64,000 nt of DNA from Thermasporomyces sp036564245 (GTDB taxonomy: Bacteria; Actinomycetota; Actinomycetes; Propionibacteriales; Actinopolymorphaceae): NCBI GenBank assembly GCA_036564245.1, contig DATCKU010000073.1:62001-126000 (forward strand), given 5' to 3'. The notes under the pieces were generated by a model. That model was not told where the DNA came from. It worked only from the letters and a program-made list of their open reading frames with translations, and searched no databases. Numbering within the stretch: position 1 is the first letter of the stretch; each line of letters begins with the position of its first letter. Positions 1-8,524 of this stretch are shown piece by piece. A program made the position numbers and the translations under genes.

Positions 1-4
1 GATC

Positions 5-1984
5 GTGCCGGCTGTCGAGGGTCGCTTCAAGCGTTGGGGCAACTTCGCGGAGTACGACGAGTGGGCGGCCGCGAACACCTTCGTCGCCGGCCGGTCCGCG
101 GCGGTGGCAGAGATCGGCGCCGGTGAGACGATCAGCCTGCCGGTGGTCGTCCACAACTGGAGCGACCAGACGCAGAACGGCACGGTGACCCTCGACGTCC
201 CGGAGGGTTACGAGGTCGACACGACGGCCAAGTCCTACGAAGGCCTCGCCGCCGGCGCCGAGACGACCGTGACGTTCCGGCTGACGCACACCGATCCCGA
301 CGCGGCGGCGGGCCGGACCGAGACCGTCCGGATCACCACGACGTACGACGCTCCGGCCGGGTCAGCTGCGGAGGACCTCACGCTCACCCTCGTGCCGACC
401 GCCGTCATCGGCGAAACGCCGGCGGCGCCCAAAGTTGACGGCGTCGAGGGCGACGGTGAGTACCCCGGACCGACGCTCGACATCAGCCGTCGCTGGGAGG
501 GCCAGCAGTGTAACCCGAACGGCGTCGACTGCGGCGAAGGCAGCTACGCCAAAGTCACCTGGCATGGCGACGATCTGTACGTGTTCGCCCACGTCGTCGA
601 CGACGTGCAGAGCGCGGCGGCGCCACCAGAGCGGTGCTTCGGTCACTGGCTCGTCGACTCCGTCGAGATCCTCCTCGACCCGCGCGGCGACTCGCTCGAC
701 ACGTCGAGCACGTTCAAGCTCGGGGTGTTCCCGTTCACCGATGACCCGACGGGGAGCGCCGGCAACGGCGTGAACGGCCCCTGCTGGACCCGCGACGCCG
801 ACAACCACCAGGGTTTCTCCTCCGGTCCTCTCGCCGACACGGTGAAGGGCGGCCCGAACGCCCCGGGTGTCGAGGTGGCGACGAACGCCGTGCTCAACCC
901 GTCGAGGACCTACGAGGACGGCTCGTACAACATCGAGGTGAAGATCCCGCTCGCCGTCTTGCCGGCGGCGGTCGGGCCGACCAGCCCGGCGCCGCGTGGT
1001 GACGCGGACACCAATGCGGAGAACCCACGTGTCTTCGGCCTGAACATCACGCCGTACGACTCCGACACCCAGAACTTCGTGGGCAAGACCCGGCTCGCCT
1101 GGTCGCCGTTCGGCAGCCAGCAGTCGGAGCCGTACCGGTGGGGCCACGTCTACCTCGACGGCTACGAGCCCCCGGCCGACCGGCCGACCACGCCCAAGAC
1201 CCCGATCATCCCCGATTCGGCGCTCCAGGGTGTCGACTCGCCGCAGACGATCTACCAGTCGGCGACAAACGGCGTGCCCATCTCCGGTCGGGCTCCGAGC
1301 AAGGCGGTCCGGATCGGCAAGGTCGAGCTCGGGAAGTCGGCGGTCACGCTCGACCTCGAGTCGAGCGAGGAGGGCACGGCGCGGGTCTTCCTCTGGTCGG
1401 GTCCGCACGGCTACATCCCCGTCTTCACGTCCAGCTGCCCGGACGACTACGACGGGTTCACCGCCTGCGCACCGACTGACGGCAGCCCGCCGCCGTGGGG
1501 TACCGACATGGGTGGACGGGTCATCGACAAGGCCACGACCGACGTGGAGGTCGGCCGCCAGAAGGTGACGGTCCCGGTCGACCAGGCCGCCTACCGGACG
1601 CTCCGCGCGAACGGCTCTGTCCTCGTGTCGTTCGAGGCTCGGTCGGGCGGGGTCCAGGCCTGGTACTTCCCGGTGGCGGACAGCTTCGGTCCGCCGCTCA
1701 AGAACGCCCCAGCCGTCACCACGGTCAACGCCGGCTCGACGGTGCCGGTCAAGCTCGCTGACGGCGGTCTCGCCGACCTCGCCGACGGCTCGCCGACCCT
1801 CACCCCGATGGTCTGCGGGCTCGGGGCGGCGACCGCCGGCGCCAAACCGACGACCGGCACGCTCAACGGGCGGAGCGGCGTCTACATGTGGAAGACCGCC
1901 AAGGAGCTCAAGGGAACCTGTGGCCGGCTCGACGTGCGGCTGCGTGACGGGACGGTCCACCAGGCCTTGATCCAGTTCCGGTAG
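5..1984 (+). CDS. C-terminal part of a large secreted carbohydrate-related protein (NEW3 plus CBM9-like sugar-binding domains)
   Basis: The frame is open from the window edge, so the GTG at 5 is probably internal and the true start lies upstream. About residues 35-130 form a beta-rich NEW3-like domain (NPCBM-associated), with the phrase LPVVVHNWSDQTQNGTVTL. Residues about 140-385 look like a family-9 sugar-binding (CBM9/DOMON-like) domain, including WHGDDLYVFAHVVDD and CFGHWLVDSVEILLDPRGD. The remaining 270 residues are beta-rich with no motif I can name. From memory of actinobacterial proteins with this arrangement, an N-terminal PIG-L/LmbE-type deacetylase would precede it, but that part is outside the window, so this is inference. 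It is probably exported and acts on a polysaccharide or glycoconjugate. The stop is TAG at 1982. Confidence 0.7.
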   Translation: MPAVEGRFKRWGNFAEYDEWAAANTFVAGRSAAVAEIGAGETISLPVVVHNWSDQTQNGTVTLDVPEGYEVDTTAKSYEGLAAGAETTVTFRLTHTDPDAAAGRTETVRITTTYDAPAGSAAEDLTLTLVPTAVIGETPAAPKVDGVEGDGEYPGPTLDISRRWEGQQCNPNGVDCGEGSYAKVTWHGDDLYVFAHVVDDVQSAAAPPERCFGHWLVDSVEILLDPRGDSLDTSSTFKLGVFPFTDDPTGSAGNGVNGPCWTRDADNHQGFSSGPLADTVKGGPNAPGVEVATNAVLNPSRTYEDGSYNIEVKIPLAVLPAAVGPTSPAPRGDADTNAENPRVFGLNITPYDSDTQNFVGKTRLAWSPFGSQQSEPYRWGHVYLDGYEPPADRPTTPKTPIIPDSALQGVDSPQTIYQSATNGVPISGRAPSKAVRIGKVELGKSAVTLDLESSEEGTARVFLWSGPHGYIPVFTSSCPDDYDGFTACAPTDGSPPPWGTDMGGRVIDKATTDVEVGRQKVTVPVDQAAYRTLRANGSVLVSFEARSGGVQAWYFPVADSFGPPLKNAPAVTTVNAGSTVPVKLADGGLADLADGSPTLTPMVCGLGAATAGAKPTTGTLNGRSGVYMWKTAKELKGTCGRLDVRLRDGTVHQALIQFR

Positions 1985-2049
1985 GCGCGTCGGCTTGGCG
2001 GCGCTGGTCCGATCCAGTGGCAGGCTGCGCATCTCGTGGCCCCGACCGC

Positions 2050-2459
2050 GAGATGCGCGGCCTGGTCTCGTACTCGCCACGGTGGCCTCGCTCAGCAGGC
2101 CCGGCGCCGCCACCTGGTCGCCGACGAGATAGACGCTGTCATCACAGTCGACCGCGGGACGGCCCGGCCAGGTGGCTGCCGGAAGGTCGAGAGCGGGCTC
2201 TCCCAGCGCAGGATGTCGTCGCCGAGAAGACGGCGTGCCGCGTCGAGCGAGGTCGCCACGATCACCGGGTGAAGGTTGGGAGGGCGTCGACCCGCGCTCC
2301 GATTTCGATGCGGACGGCGAGCTCACGCGCCCGCGCCGCGAGCTGGTCGACGACGGCCTGCTGGCCGCCGATGACGTAGTTGGTTGTCGCGTGCTCCTCG
2401 ACGTCGGTCTGCTGGCCTTCGACGACTCCGGTGTCTCCGTCTGGGGTGTGAGAGCTTCC
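2050..2459 (-). pseudogene. Decayed FAD-dependent oxidoreductase (phytoene-dehydrogenase-like), C-terminal remnant
   Basis: Three collinear minus-strand segments in different frames read like the C-terminal half of an NAD(P)/FAD-dependent amine-oxidase or phytoene-dehydrogenase-like protein. Segment 1 (2459-2265) contains TNYVIGGQQAVVDQLAARA and ends at a TGA. Segment 2 (about 2262-2168, shifted frame) contains PVIVATSLDAARRLLGDD. Segment 3 (about 2172-2075, shifted again) contains SVYLVGDQVAAPGLLSEA, which matches the C-terminal FAD-contacting motif. The N-terminal GxGxxG dinucleotide fold is absent, so the gene is both frameshifted and truncated. The rest of the gap between 1985 and 2627 shows nothing else I can support. 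Confidence 0.6.
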
Positions 2460-2627
2460 CGCGATGATGCTGTCGGTGTCGCTGTCGACCCGCGGGTCCG
2501 ACGCTCTCCTCTCAGGCGGTGTCGTCCGCCACCGGCGACCGTATCGTCCCGACACGGGTATGGTCGGACTGGGCTCGCGCCTCGCTGTCGAGCGGGCTGC
2601 CCAATCCCGCGATTCGAAGGGACTCAC

Positions 2628-3116
<489 letters not shown>

Positions 3117-3384
3117 CCTCGCGCACCGACTCGCGGCGTCGGCCGACTCGCACGGACTCGCGGCCTCGCGCTTCCCCTACGCGAGTCTCCCCGCGATGTC
3201 TCCCCTCGACGCCGTTGTCTCGGCGGCGTCACGGCACGGATTCACCCGCCGACTCCCGCTTTCGCGCTTCTTCACCCACGTTCCAGGCTCGCGTGGCTCG
3301 CCGCGTCTGTCGCGTGTCGTCACGTCCGCGCGGACTGGTGACGTCGCAAGCCCGCCCCGATCGCCGCGCAGTCCAACGACTCCC

Positions 3385-3570
3385 CTGACCGACGCCATGA
3401 CAGGCATCGCCAGTCTGCCGCTCGGCAGGTGGTTCCTCGGCGAGGAGCACGACCGGGCCGGGGCGCGCGGGTACGTCCGCAGGGCGGAGCGTTCGGACAA
3501 GCTGCCGGTGCTCGTCGCGTACAACATCTGGCCGGGACTCCGGGTACTGCCTTACGCTAACCCCTGGCGG
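3385..3570 (+). pseudogene. Fragment of a GH6 cellulase gene, frameshifted
   Basis: In one frame from about 3385 to 3528 the translation contains LTDAMTGIASLPLGRWF and SDKLPVLVAYNI. This strongly recalls the N-terminal catalytic region of GH6 endoglucanases, where a stretch ending LPVLVAYNIPGRDCG is typical. Immediately after YNI the same frame loses similarity, but the +1 frame from 3530 reads GRDSGYC, continuing the motif. The piece is therefore frameshifted and cut on both sides. No signal peptide, catalytic acid or cellulose-binding module remains. The rest of 3117-3726 is GC-rich spacer in which I see no gene. Confidence 0.55.
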
Positions 3571-3726
3571 ACCACCACGCCGAACCTCCACGATCCGCCC
3601 CAGCCGGATCTGCCACGGAGGCAAAGGGGAACGACCTCGGTGGTGAGAGTGTGGTCACCTGTCTGTGCGGTCGCGTCCGCATCGCTGGGGGATGTCTGAC
3701 GCCGACCAACAGAAGGACAGGTCGAC

Positions 3727-4917
3727 ATGACCAGAGAGTCTGGTTTCAAGAAGCGGGTCCGCGCTCGAATGCGCAAGACCGGCGAAAGCTACGCGACGGC
3801 ACGGGCTCACCTGGACGAGCACGACACTCGGCACGGTCCGAGCCAGCGGCAAGAGCGGAGACCGCACGCCACGCTTCACGTCACCAACGGCGACACGACC
3901 GTCGACGTCCTGCGGAGCGCGGGCCTTGGCGACCCCATCCTGCCCTGGCGCGATGTGCTGCACGAAGGGCCGGTGCCAGCGGCTCGCAGCGACGCCGAAC
4001 TGAGAAGGATCCGCGCTGCATTCCTTGCGGGCGTTCCTACCGAGACCAGCGCCGATGCTGGCGCCAGTGCCACCGCCGACACTCCAACTCCTGCCAGCAC
4101 CCTCGATACCAGAGCTCACGGCTTCGCCACGATCCTGCGCGAGTTCGAGGCACGCGACCGGCTCCTGCACGACCACGCCAATGCAGGCAGCGAGATCGTC
4201 TTGTGGTTCGAGGCGGATCTGTACGACCAGTTGCAGATCATCCAGATCCTCGACCGGCTGCGCCGTCTGGGCACACCACCCGAGCGACTTTCCCTTGTCT
4301 GCGTAGGCGAATACCCCGGCGTCGCGCATTTCGGCGGCCTCGGGCAGCTCGCGCCGGGCGACCTGCTGAAGCTTCGGGACGATCAGGTCAGCGTCACGCA
4401 AGAAGCCCTTGACATCGCGACGTACGCATGGGAAGCCTTCACGGCTCCGGATCCGTCCGGCCTCGCAGAGATCGCACGGATCTCGTCACCGGTGTTGCGA
4501 CATCTCGGGGAGGCCTTCGGCAGGCTCATGCAGGAGTACCCGTGGACGTCCGACGGGCTGTCGCTCACCCAGCGACGCCTCCTGCTCGCGGTCGAAGCGG
4601 GCCCATGCACGGCCGGCGACGCGTTCCGCGAGCTCGGGCGGCGCGAACGGCGCCCATACCTCGGCGACGTCTGGTGCTTTTCCATCCTGGAGGGTCTCAC
4701 CACCGCTCGGCGTCCGTTGATCACCCTAGGGGAAGGCGAGCAGTTCGCCGACCGATCCGTCACGCTGACCGACACGGGTCACGAGGTGCTCGCAGGTCGC
4801 GTGAACCACGTGGAGATCAACGGCATCGACCGGTGGATCGGCGGCGTCCACCTCACGGACACCGGTCCAGTGTGGACGTACGACGAACGCCGCGAGCATC
4901 TGCTCCCCCAACAATGA
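3727..4917 (+). CDS. DUF1835 domain-containing protein
   Basis: This is a soluble 396-residue protein of unknown function. After a basic N-terminal segment of about 50 residues (KKRVRARMRKTGESYATARAHL), residues about 54-200 look like the DUF1835 domain. It begins LHVTNGDTTVDVLRSAGL and continues with LPWRDVLHEGPVP and EIVLWFEADLYDQLQI. The C-terminal half (about 265-390) contains helical segments such as LSLTQRRLLLAVEAGPC and a possible winged-helix-like ending, which I infer only from the pattern. The ATG at 3727 follows AGGACAGG. There is no signal peptide or membrane segment. It is convergent with proS, with a 260-base spacer holding no clear gene. No function should be assigned beyond the family. 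Confidence 0.8.
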   Translation: MTRESGFKKRVRARMRKTGESYATARAHLDEHDTRHGPSQRQERRPHATLHVTNGDTTVDVLRSAGLGDPILPWRDVLHEGPVPAARSDAELRRIRAAFLAGVPTETSADAGASATADTPTPASTLDTRAHGFATILREFEARDRLLHDHANAGSEIVLWFEADLYDQLQIIQILDRLRRLGTPPERLSLVCVGEYPGVAHFGGLGQLAPGDLLKLRDDQVSVTQEALDIATYAWEAFTAPDPSGLAEIARISSPVLRHLGEAFGRLMQEYPWTSDGLSLTQRRLLLAVEAGPCTAGDAFRELGRRERRPYLGDVWCFSILEGLTTARRPLITLGEGEQFADRSVTLTDTGHEVLAGRVNHVEINGIDRWIGGVHLTDTGPVWTYDERREHLLPQQ

Positions 4918-5178
4918 CCAGGCGTGGCGACTGCGCACCAGCCACGGCATGGGCCGGCACCCAGCGGGGGTACCGGACGCCGTCTCACGCGTACGCCAGC
5001 AACGGCTGACGACGAAACTCACACGTTCCGCGCTGGACGCCGGCCGACGCGGCATGAAAGCGCTGGGGAGTCACCGTACCGCTCAACTGACCGCGATCAG
5101 TCGTACCCTCCCGCGGCATACAGGCCACAGTACGAGGGCAGTAGCCGACGTAACGTGGTCATTTCGCCGGGGGTGGCG

Positions 5179-6951
5179 TCAGCGCTCGCGGCAGACCTCG
5201 ACGATGTGGGAGGCCGCCTCGTCGATCGGCAGGTCGATCCGTTCGCTGGTACGACGGTCCTTGATCTCGATCTTGCCGTCCACGATCCGGCGACCACAGG
5301 TGACGATCGTGGGTACGCCGATCAGGTCGGCGTCGTTGAACTTCTCGCCAGGGCTTGCCGAACGCCGGTCATCGAGCAACACGACGAGTCCCTCAGCCTC
5401 GAGCTGGGCGGCCAGTCGCTCGGCGACCTCGAAGGGCTCGTCGGTCTTGCCGGTCGCGACGATGTGGACGTCGGCCGGGCTCACCTCGCGCGGCCAGATG
5501 AGGCCCTTGGCGTCGTGGTTCTTCTCCGCGATCGTCGCGAGCGCCCGGTCGATGCCAAGGCCGTAGCAGCCCATGGTGACGTACACCTGCTTGCCCTGGT
5601 CGTCGAGGACCTTGAGGTCGAGCACCTCGGAGTACTTCGTGCCCAGCGCGAAGATGTGTCCGATCTCGATCCCCCGCGCCATCGTCAGCGCAGCACCGCA
5701 CCGCGGGCAGGGGTCACCCTCGCGGACCTCGGCGGCGAAGATCGTCCCGTCGGCCTCGAAGTCACGCCCGGCCACGAGATCCACCACGTGGCGGTCCAGC
5801 TGGTTGGCCCCCGTGACCCACCGGGTGCCGGTCACGACGCGCGGGTCGAGCAGGTAACGAACCTTCGAGACCTTGGTCTCCCCGAGCACGTCAGGTCCGA
5901 TGTACCCCCGGACCAGCTCCGGATGAGCGGCGAAGTCCTCGTCGGTCGGAGCCTCCACCGTCGAGGGATAGACCTGGGCTTCGAGCCGCTTCAGGTCGAC
6001 CTCACGGTCGCCGGGCACGCCGATCGCCAGGAGCTCGGTGTCGCCAGTCGGGTGGACCAGCTTGACGATGACGTTCTTCAGCGTGTCGGAGGCCTGCCAC
6101 GGCCGGTCTGCGCGCCGCAGGTCCGACCGGCTGTTCAGCAGGTTGACCAGCGACTCGATGGTCGGCGTGTCCGGGGTCTCCTCCACGTGGGCGGCCGGCA
6201 CGTCGTCGTACGGGACGGGGTCGGGTGTCGGCACCTCGACCGCCTCGGTGTTGCTCGCGTAGTCGCACGACGTGCACTTGACGTAGGTGTCCTCCCCGAC
6301 CTCACAGGGCGACAGGAACTCCTCGCTCAAGGAGCCCCCCATCGCACCCGACGTCGCCTTCACGATCACGTAGTCGAGACCGAGCCGGTCGAAGGTCCTC
6401 TGGTAGGCGATCCGGTGCTTTTCGTACGACTTGGCGAGGCCCTCCTCGTCGATGTCGAACGAGTAGGAGTCCTTCATCGAGAACTCCCGCCCCCGCAGCA
6501 GCCCGGCCCGCGGCCGCGGCTCATCGCGGTACTTCCACTGGATCTGGTAGATCGACACCGGAAGGTCCTTGTACGAGGAGAAGAGGTCCTTCACGAGGAG
6601 CGTGAAGATCTCCTCGTGGGTCGGCCCCAGGAGCATGTCGTTGCCCTTCCGGTCACGAAGCCGGAAGAGCAAGTCGCCGTACTCCGTCCAACGGCCGGTG
6701 CGATCGTAGGGCTCACGGGGCAGCAGCGCGGGGAGGTGGATCTCCTGGAACCCCGCCGCGTTCATCTCTTCCCGGACCACGCGCTCGACGTTGCGGTACG
6801 TACGCCAACCCAGCGGCAGCCAGGAGTAGATCCCTGGCGCCACGCGGCGGATGTATCCCGCACGCACCAGCAGCCGGTGGCTCGGCACCTCGGCGTCCGC
6901 GGGATCCTCGCGCAGCGTACGAAGGAACAGCGTCGACATCCGGAGGATCAC
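5179..6951 (-). CDS. proS: Prolyl-tRNA synthetase
   Basis: This is a class IIa aminoacyl-tRNA synthetase of 590 residues that charges tRNA-Pro, with the bacterial-type editing insertion. The N-terminus (MILRMSTLFLRTLRED, first codon GTG) and the class II regions GILSW-like RRVAPGIYSWLPLG and LGPTHEEIFTLLV are typical. An insertion of about 180 residues (roughly 220-400) corresponds to the Ala-tRNA-Pro editing domain. The C-terminal anticodon-binding region contains VHIVATGK and LDDRRSASPGEKFNDADLIG. I chose GTG at 6951 because AGGAG sits seven bases upstream and bacterial ProS proteins commonly start MILRMS; an in-frame ATG exists at 6939 and longer upstream extensions are not conserved. It stands alone on the minus strand. 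Confidence 0.97.
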   Translation of the reverse strand: MILRMSTLFLRTLREDPADAEVPSHRLLVRAGYIRRVAPGIYSWLPLGWRTYRNVERVVREEMNAAGFQEIHLPALLPREPYDRTGRWTEYGDLLFRLRDRKGNDMLLGPTHEEIFTLLVKDLFSSYKDLPVSIYQIQWKYRDEPRPRAGLLRGREFSMKDSYSFDIDEEGLAKSYEKHRIAYQRTFDRLGLDYVIVKATSGAMGGSLSEEFLSPCEVGEDTYVKCTSCDYASNTEAVEVPTPDPVPYDDVPAAHVEETPDTPTIESLVNLLNSRSDLRRADRPWQASDTLKNVIVKLVHPTGDTELLAIGVPGDREVDLKRLEAQVYPSTVEAPTDEDFAAHPELVRGYIGPDVLGETKVSKVRYLLDPRVVTGTRWVTGANQLDRHVVDLVAGRDFEADGTIFAAEVREGDPCPRCGAALTMARGIEIGHIFALGTKYSEVLDLKVLDDQGKQVYVTMGCYGLGIDRALATIAEKNHDAKGLIWPREVSPADVHIVATGKTDEPFEVAERLAAQLEAEGLVVLLDDRRSASPGEKFNDADLIGVPTIVTCGRRIVDGKIEIKDRRTSERIDLPIDEAASHIVEVCRER

Positions 6952-7102
6952 GGCAGTTCTCCTAGGTACAGGACATGGCGTCGTCGCCACTGGTTCGAGA
7001 TCCAACCGAGGATACCCAGTCGCGACGACCGCCCAGCAACCGGATTCGCGGCGCGTCGCCTGCGTACCGCCTGGCCTCGACAATGATCGGATACGTGCCT
7101 GG

Positions 7103-7330
7103 GTGAGTGATGTCGCGGTGAGCAACGATGTCGCGAACGACCCGCGTTACCTCACCAACCAGGACGACTCGGGCTCCGAGCTCATCGTCCCCGTCTGCGA
7201 CGGCGTCCGGGTCGTGGGGACGCTCGACGTCGAGAGCGATCACGTTGGTGCCTTCACGGGCGACACGATCGCGTTCTACGAGCGCATCGCACGAGCGCTG
7301 CAGCCGTTGTGGACTGGGCGATCCAGCTGA
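7103..7330 (+). pseudogene. Truncated GAF-domain protein (C-terminal fragment)
   Basis: About 75 codons encode the last part of a GAF domain: VANDPRYLTNQDDSGSELIV, then PVCDGVRVVGTLDVESDHVG, then a final helix ending LQPLWTGRSS. This matches the end of small GAF proteins of the free methionine-R-sulfoxide reductase or histidine-kinase sensor type. The first half of the fold and its cysteines are missing, and no convincing ribosome site precedes the GTG at 7103. It is best read as a remnant, although a short protein of this kind cannot be excluded. It is convergent with the DUF389 gene. Between proS (start 6951) and this piece I see no other feature. Confidence 0.5.
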
Positions 7331-7360
7331 GCACGTCGGCGACCGGAGGCCGGCCCTGCG

Positions 7361-8296
7361 TCAGGCTCGAGCGACACTGCGCACCGACCGGGCGGCGCCC
7401 TTCTGGACCAGCAAGGTCAACACGCCTGCCAGGATGATCGCGACCACGTTGATCCCGAGCTGCGCGGCCGAGCCGGCCATCTCCCGGGGCTGCCACAACG
7501 CCAGCGCCAGCGAGAAGTTGCCGATCGCCGGCACCGTCGTGACCGAGATGAAGACGCCAACCAAGGCACCCGACTTCGCCATGGTGAGCGACAAGGTCCC
7601 GGCGATGCCCGCGACGAACGCCACCACGAACGACCACCGGTCCGGCGTCCAGATGAACCCGGTGAGCGGTCGTGGCTGGTCGAGCACCGACCCGTCGATC
7701 CATCCGACCCCCTCGGCCAGCAAGGCCGCAGCGGTCGCGACGGCGACCGCTGCGCTCACACCGACGGCCAGCGTCGTGAGGGACTGCCTGATCATGCCGA
7801 ACCGCCGGTGAACCAATCCCACCGCGATGGCCGCCAGCGGACCGAACTCCGGCCCGACGACCATGGCGCCCACGACCAGGATCGACGAGTCGAGGACGAC
7901 CGCGATCGCCGCGAGCATGGCGGCCAGGCTGAGGAAGCACACGAACGTCGTGGAGAGGATGGCGTCCGCCTCCGTACGCCCGACGACCTCCTCCCAGATC
8001 ACCGCATCGGCACTCGCTCCGGGCGCCGCCTCCTCCGCCCGCTCGGCAGCTTCGGAGACCGCGGTGTCGATGGACTCGAGCGTGATCGTGCCGCTCGCGT
8101 CGATGCCCAATCCCTGCAGGCTACGGATGATCTCCTCGACCGACTCCCTCACGACGTCTGCGAGGACGAGATCACCGACCGGGCGCACCGAGGCGCCGGG
8201 GATCGTCGCGACGTTCGCCACCCCGACGCAATCGTCGAGCAACTCCACGACTCGTCGAGTCTGCTCGGGCGGCGAGGTGATCCGCAGGTGCATCAT
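7361..8296 (-). CDS. DUF389 family integral membrane protein
   Basis: This 311-residue protein has an N-terminal soluble, ACT-like regulatory segment of about 100 residues (LRITSPPEQTRRVVELLDD, then VLADVVRESVEEIIRSLQGLG). It is followed by about six hydrophobic helices. The DUF389 signature is seen in LDSSILVVGAMVVGPEFGPL and VGVFISVTTVPAIGNFSLAL. The family is widespread and of unknown function; some members are annotated as TIGR00341 or hydrophobic-domain proteins. The ATG at 8296 is followed directly by a second ATG, either of which may be used. The small regulator at 8309-8479 ends 12 bases upstream on the same strand, so the two probably form an operon. Confidence 0.85.
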   Translation of the reverse strand: MMHLRITSPPEQTRRVVELLDDCVGVANVATIPGASVRPVGDLVLADVVRESVEEIIRSLQGLGIDASGTITLESIDTAVSEAAERAEEAAPGASADAVIWEEVVGRTEADAILSTTFVCFLSLAAMLAAIAVVLDSSILVVGAMVVGPEFGPLAAIAVGLVHRRFGMIRQSLTTLAVGVSAAVAVATAAALLAEGVGWIDGSVLDQPRPLTGFIWTPDRWSFVVAFVAGIAGTLSLTMAKSGALVGVFISVTTVPAIGNFSLALALWQPREMAGSAAQLGINVVAIILAGVLTLLVQKGAARSVRSVARA

Positions 8297-8308
8297 CGCC
8301 GATGGACC

Positions 8309-8479
8309 TCAGGTCGACGTCTTCTCGGACGGCTGATCGGACGCCAGGTAACGCTGCAACGCCCGCTCCACGAGCGAGCTCAGCGAGATGCCGTCGTCGA
8401 CCGCCCGGTGCTTGACCGCACGTACGAGATCGCGCGGCAGGTAGACGTTGAACTGGACCTTCTCCGATTCGGAGCTCAT
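8309..8479 (-). CDS. Small ribbon-helix-helix DNA-binding protein (CopG/Arc-like)
   Basis: The product has 56 residues: an N-terminal strand VQFNVYLPRDLVRAVKHRA followed by helices containing GISLSSLVERALQRYLAS. That is the classic ribbon-helix-helix arrangement, in which dimers insert a beta-ribbon in the DNA major groove. I chose ATG at 8479 over upstream in-frame codons because the fold begins right after it. No good Shine-Dalgarno sequence is visible. An inverted repeat (GCTTG, 7-base spacer, CAAGC, positions 8483-8499) lies directly upstream of the start and may be an autoregulatory operator. Such proteins are often antitoxins, but no toxin partner is visible here; the downstream gene is a DUF389 membrane protein. 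Confidence 0.75.
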   Translation of the reverse strand: MSSESEKVQFNVYLPRDLVRAVKHRAVDDGISLSSLVERALQRYLASDQPSEKTST

Positions 8480-8482
8480 GCG

Positions 8483-8499
8483 GCTTGATGCTAGCAAGC
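8483..8499. promoter_or_regulatory. Inverted repeat before the ribbon-helix-helix gene, possible operator
   Basis: GCTTG and CAAGC flank the seven bases ATGCTAG, placing a dyad 3 bases upstream of the start codon of the small DNA-binding protein on the minus strand. Its position and symmetry suit autoregulation. This is inference from symmetry only. Confidence 0.35.
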
Positions 8500-8524
8500 T
8501 AACCAGCACCGCATGACCGCACGG

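Noticed and set aside
362..2326. Long open reading frame on the minus strand opposite the sugar-binding protein
   Set aside because: Most of it is a GC-driven shadow of the plus-strand gene with low-complexity Arg/Asp/Val content. Only the last segment near 2075-2172 has real similarity, and that belongs to the decayed FAD oxidoreductase.
4924..7086. Open frame of 720 codons on the plus strand across proS
   Set aside because: It is antisense to a clearly real prolyl-tRNA synthetase, has no recognisable domain and shows a repetitive Val/Asp/Leu/Arg bias expected from an antisense GC-rich frame.
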